Shown here: piece by piece, positions 4,474 to 5,791 of the stretch
How the letters are laid out: every line of letters starts with the position of its first letter
Numbering within the stretch: position 1 is the stretch's first letter
Assembly: GCA_902479065.1 (NCBI GenBank)
Contig: CABSNM010000048.1
Span: 1-5,791, forward strand
From: an uncultured Collinsella sp.
Lineage (GTDB): Bacteria > Actinomycetota > Coriobacteriia > Coriobacteriales > Coriobacteriaceae
Length of the DNA stretch: 5,791 nt
Direction of reading: 5' to 3'
Notes under the pieces: generated by a model
What the model was told of the DNA's origin: nothing
The model's database searches: none
The model's input: the letters and a program-made list of their open reading frames with translations, nothing else
Made by a program: the position numbers and the translations under genes

Positions 4474-5391
4474 CTATTTTTGAAAAAGTTGGCGAGCATT
4501 TTCCCAAGCGGCCTGCGCAATCGCCTCAGCATCCTCACCGGTACGATCGACACGGTCGTTGACCAGCATGTTTGCCGTGATAGAAATCATTGCCGGCTCG
4601 CACTCAAGACCACGAATGGGCTCCGGCGCCATATACGGACAATCCGTCTCGAACAAAATGCGATCGAGCGGGGTCGCCGCAAATGCCTCGCGCACGTCGT
4701 CGTTGCGCTTAAAGGTGGCCGCGCCGCCATAGGCGATATAGCAGCCCAAACCCACAAAGCGCTCCATCGTGGCTCGATCCTCGCCAAAGCAGTGCAGCAC
4801 GCAACCGGCCTGAGGTACGCCCACCTCGCGCAGCACGTTGTAGGCATCAGCGTGCGAGGTACGCTCCCCATCCGAGTCCTCGTGCCGCAAGTGCAGCTCT
4901 ACCGGCACGTTACGGCGCACGGCAACTTCGAGCTGACGCGCCATGCAGTCAATCTGCACGTCATGAGGCGCCGGCGCGACATCGTCGTCATAGTCCATGT
5001 GGTAGTCCAGGCCAATTTCGCCGATGCCAACACACAACGGATCGTCGAGCGCGGTCACAATCTGGGCATGGATATCATCGGTGTAGTCCGGCGCGCCATA
5101 GGGGTGAACGCCAGCGAGATACTTGATCTGCGGAATATCCCGCATCGGCAGAATTTCGCGCACGAGCCAGTCACTATAGTCCGTCACGCTGCGCTTGTCG
5201 GCGATGGGGTCGAGCATCGTCACCAACAGGTCGACGCCCGCGGCTTTGGCGCGCACGAGCGTCTCGGGCACTTCTTTGCCCCAAAACGAAAGCAGATGCG
5301 CATGCGTGTCGGCAAGCGGTGCCAAGGGCACGGGGCAGGCGACCGTCTTCTTTTTCTTGGTAAACGTCACGCGTTCGGCATTAGGCGTCAT
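4474..5391 (-). CDS. tatD: TatD-family metal-dependent deoxyribonuclease
   Basis: Predicted cytoplasmic TIM-barrel hydrolase with a two-metal site. TatD enzymes act as DNases or 3'-5' exonucleases in DNA repair and degradation; the substrate here is not shown. All expected ligands are visible in the 305-residue product: DTHAH at 28-32 (His30, His32), GVHP at 94-97, GIGEIGLDYH at 122-131 (Glu125), His167 in VELHLRH, His200 in CVLHCF, and FETDCPYMAPEP at 247-258 (Asp250). The N-terminus carries about 27 residues before DTHAH, longer than usual, with a KKKK run at 12-15. The ATG at 5391 overlaps the rsmA coding end by 11 bases, with a weak AGGGG site upstream; a GTG at codon 8 is an alternative but has no binding site. 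The rsmA overlap implies one operon, as these genes commonly cluster in bacteria (with metG or ispE). Confidence 0.95.
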   Translation of the reverse strand: MTPNAERVTFTKKKKTVACPVPLAPLADTHAHLLSFWGKEVPETLVRAKAAGVDLLVTMLDPIADKRSVTDYSDWLVREILPMRDIPQIKYLAGVHPYGAPDYTDDIHAQIVTALDDPLCVGIGEIGLDYHMDYDDDVAPAPHDVQIDCMARQLEVAVRRNVPVELHLRHEDSDGERTSHADAYNVLREVGVPQAGCVLHCFGEDRATMERFVGLGCYIAYGGAATFKRNDDVREAFAATPLDRILFETDCPYMAPEPIRGLECEPAMISITANMLVNDRVDRTGEDAEAIAQAAWENARQLFQK

Positions 5392-5791
5392 GGATTAGCC
5401 CCTGGGCCAGGCGGACAAAGTCGGCAACATCGAGCGTCTCGGCGCGCGTGGTGGGTGCGATACCGCAAGCCTCAAAGGCGGCATCGAGCACGTCCTTGGC
5501 AAAACCGTTGGCGCTCATGGAATTTCGGATGGTCTTGCGCCGCTGAGCAAATGCAGCGTCGATCACACGAGCCACGAACTCGCGATCGAGCCCCTCGGGC
5601 ACCACGCCGTCAACACGGTCGATACGCACGACGGCCGAGTCCACGTGCGGCGCTGGCATAAAGCAACGCGGCGGCACCTCAAAGCGACCCGTCACCTGCG
5701 CATACAGGCCGAGCTTTGCCGTATAGCCGCCATAGGTCTTGTTGCCCGGCACTGCGGCAATGCGATCGGCAACCTCCTTTTGCACCATGAC
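5381..5791 (-). CDS. rsmA: 16S rRNA dimethyladenosine methyltransferase RsmA/KsgA, C-terminal part
   Basis: Partial gene cut by the right edge; about 136 C-terminal residues are present. RsmA dimethylates two adjacent adenines (A1518 and A1519 in E. coli numbering) near the 3' end of 16S rRNA during 30S maturation. The visible part begins just after the catalytic NLPY region, which lies outside the window. It contains MVQKEVADRI, then KTYGGYTAKLGLYAQVTG, the family-typical VPPRCFMPAPHVDSAVVRI, and the C-terminal helical domain with AFAQRRKTIRNSM, a hallmark of KsgA. The stop TAA is at 5383-5381 and the frame overlaps the tatD start by 11 bases, consistent with coupled translation. The apparent ATG at 5788 is an internal methionine and not the start. 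The SAM-binding N-terminal half cannot be checked here. Confidence 0.96.
   Translation of the reverse strand, partial: VMVQKEVADRIAAVPGNKTYGGYTAKLGLYAQVTGRFEVPPRCFMPAPHVDSAVVRIDRVDGVVPEGLDREFVARVIDAAFAQRRKTIRNSMSANGFAKDVLDAAFEACGIAPTTRAETLDVADFVRLAQGLIHDA

Noticed and set aside
4480..5661. 393-codon plus-strand open frame opposite tatD and rsmA
   Set aside because: Both minus-strand genes carry full catalytic motifs; the opposite frame is rich in His and Arg with no recognisable family.

Overview
The window looks like chromosomal core sequence from a GC-rich actinobacterium. Gene content, the G/C-biased third codon positions, the style of the SerRS and ProC sequences and a small one-helix protein beside serS all suggest class Coriobacteriia, perhaps a Collinsella-like gut organism. 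That placement is inference from overall appearance, not from a marker search.

Almost everything lies on the minus strand. Reading right to left: the C-terminal part of rsmA (16S rRNA dimethyladenosine methyltransferase, cut by the right edge) overlaps the start of a tatD-family nuclease gene by 11 bases. A tRNA-Leu(CAG) follows, with its own promoter just after the tatD stop and a strong terminator. Next is a 189-bp unit in which the tRNA 3' end and its terminator are repeated around palindrome-rich DNA. Then come an SPFH/stomatin-like membrane protein and rlmH (23S rRNA methyltransferase), only 6 bases apart, and proC (last step of proline synthesis). At the far left is serS (seryl-tRNA synthetase), ended by a UUCG-loop terminator at positions 24-45.

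The one plus-strand gene is a 57-residue, single-helix membrane protein at 1465-1638. It diverges from serS, and the intergenic space may hold back-to-back promoters sharing a palindromic -10. It converges on proC; both genes end in copies of one hairpin element that begins at or within 2 bases of the stop codon, and a long GC-rich hairpin lies between the copies.

Functionally the region is dominated by translation: rsmA and rlmH modify rRNA, serS charges tRNA-Ser, and tRNA-Leu decodes CUG. proC and a membrane-scaffold protein are interspersed. I see no complete mobile element, CRISPR array, phage gene or toxin-antitoxin pair. The accessory-like signals are the duplicated tRNA-Leu end (possible integration scar or mini-element), the inverted gene-end repeats, and the unannotated-style small membrane protein.
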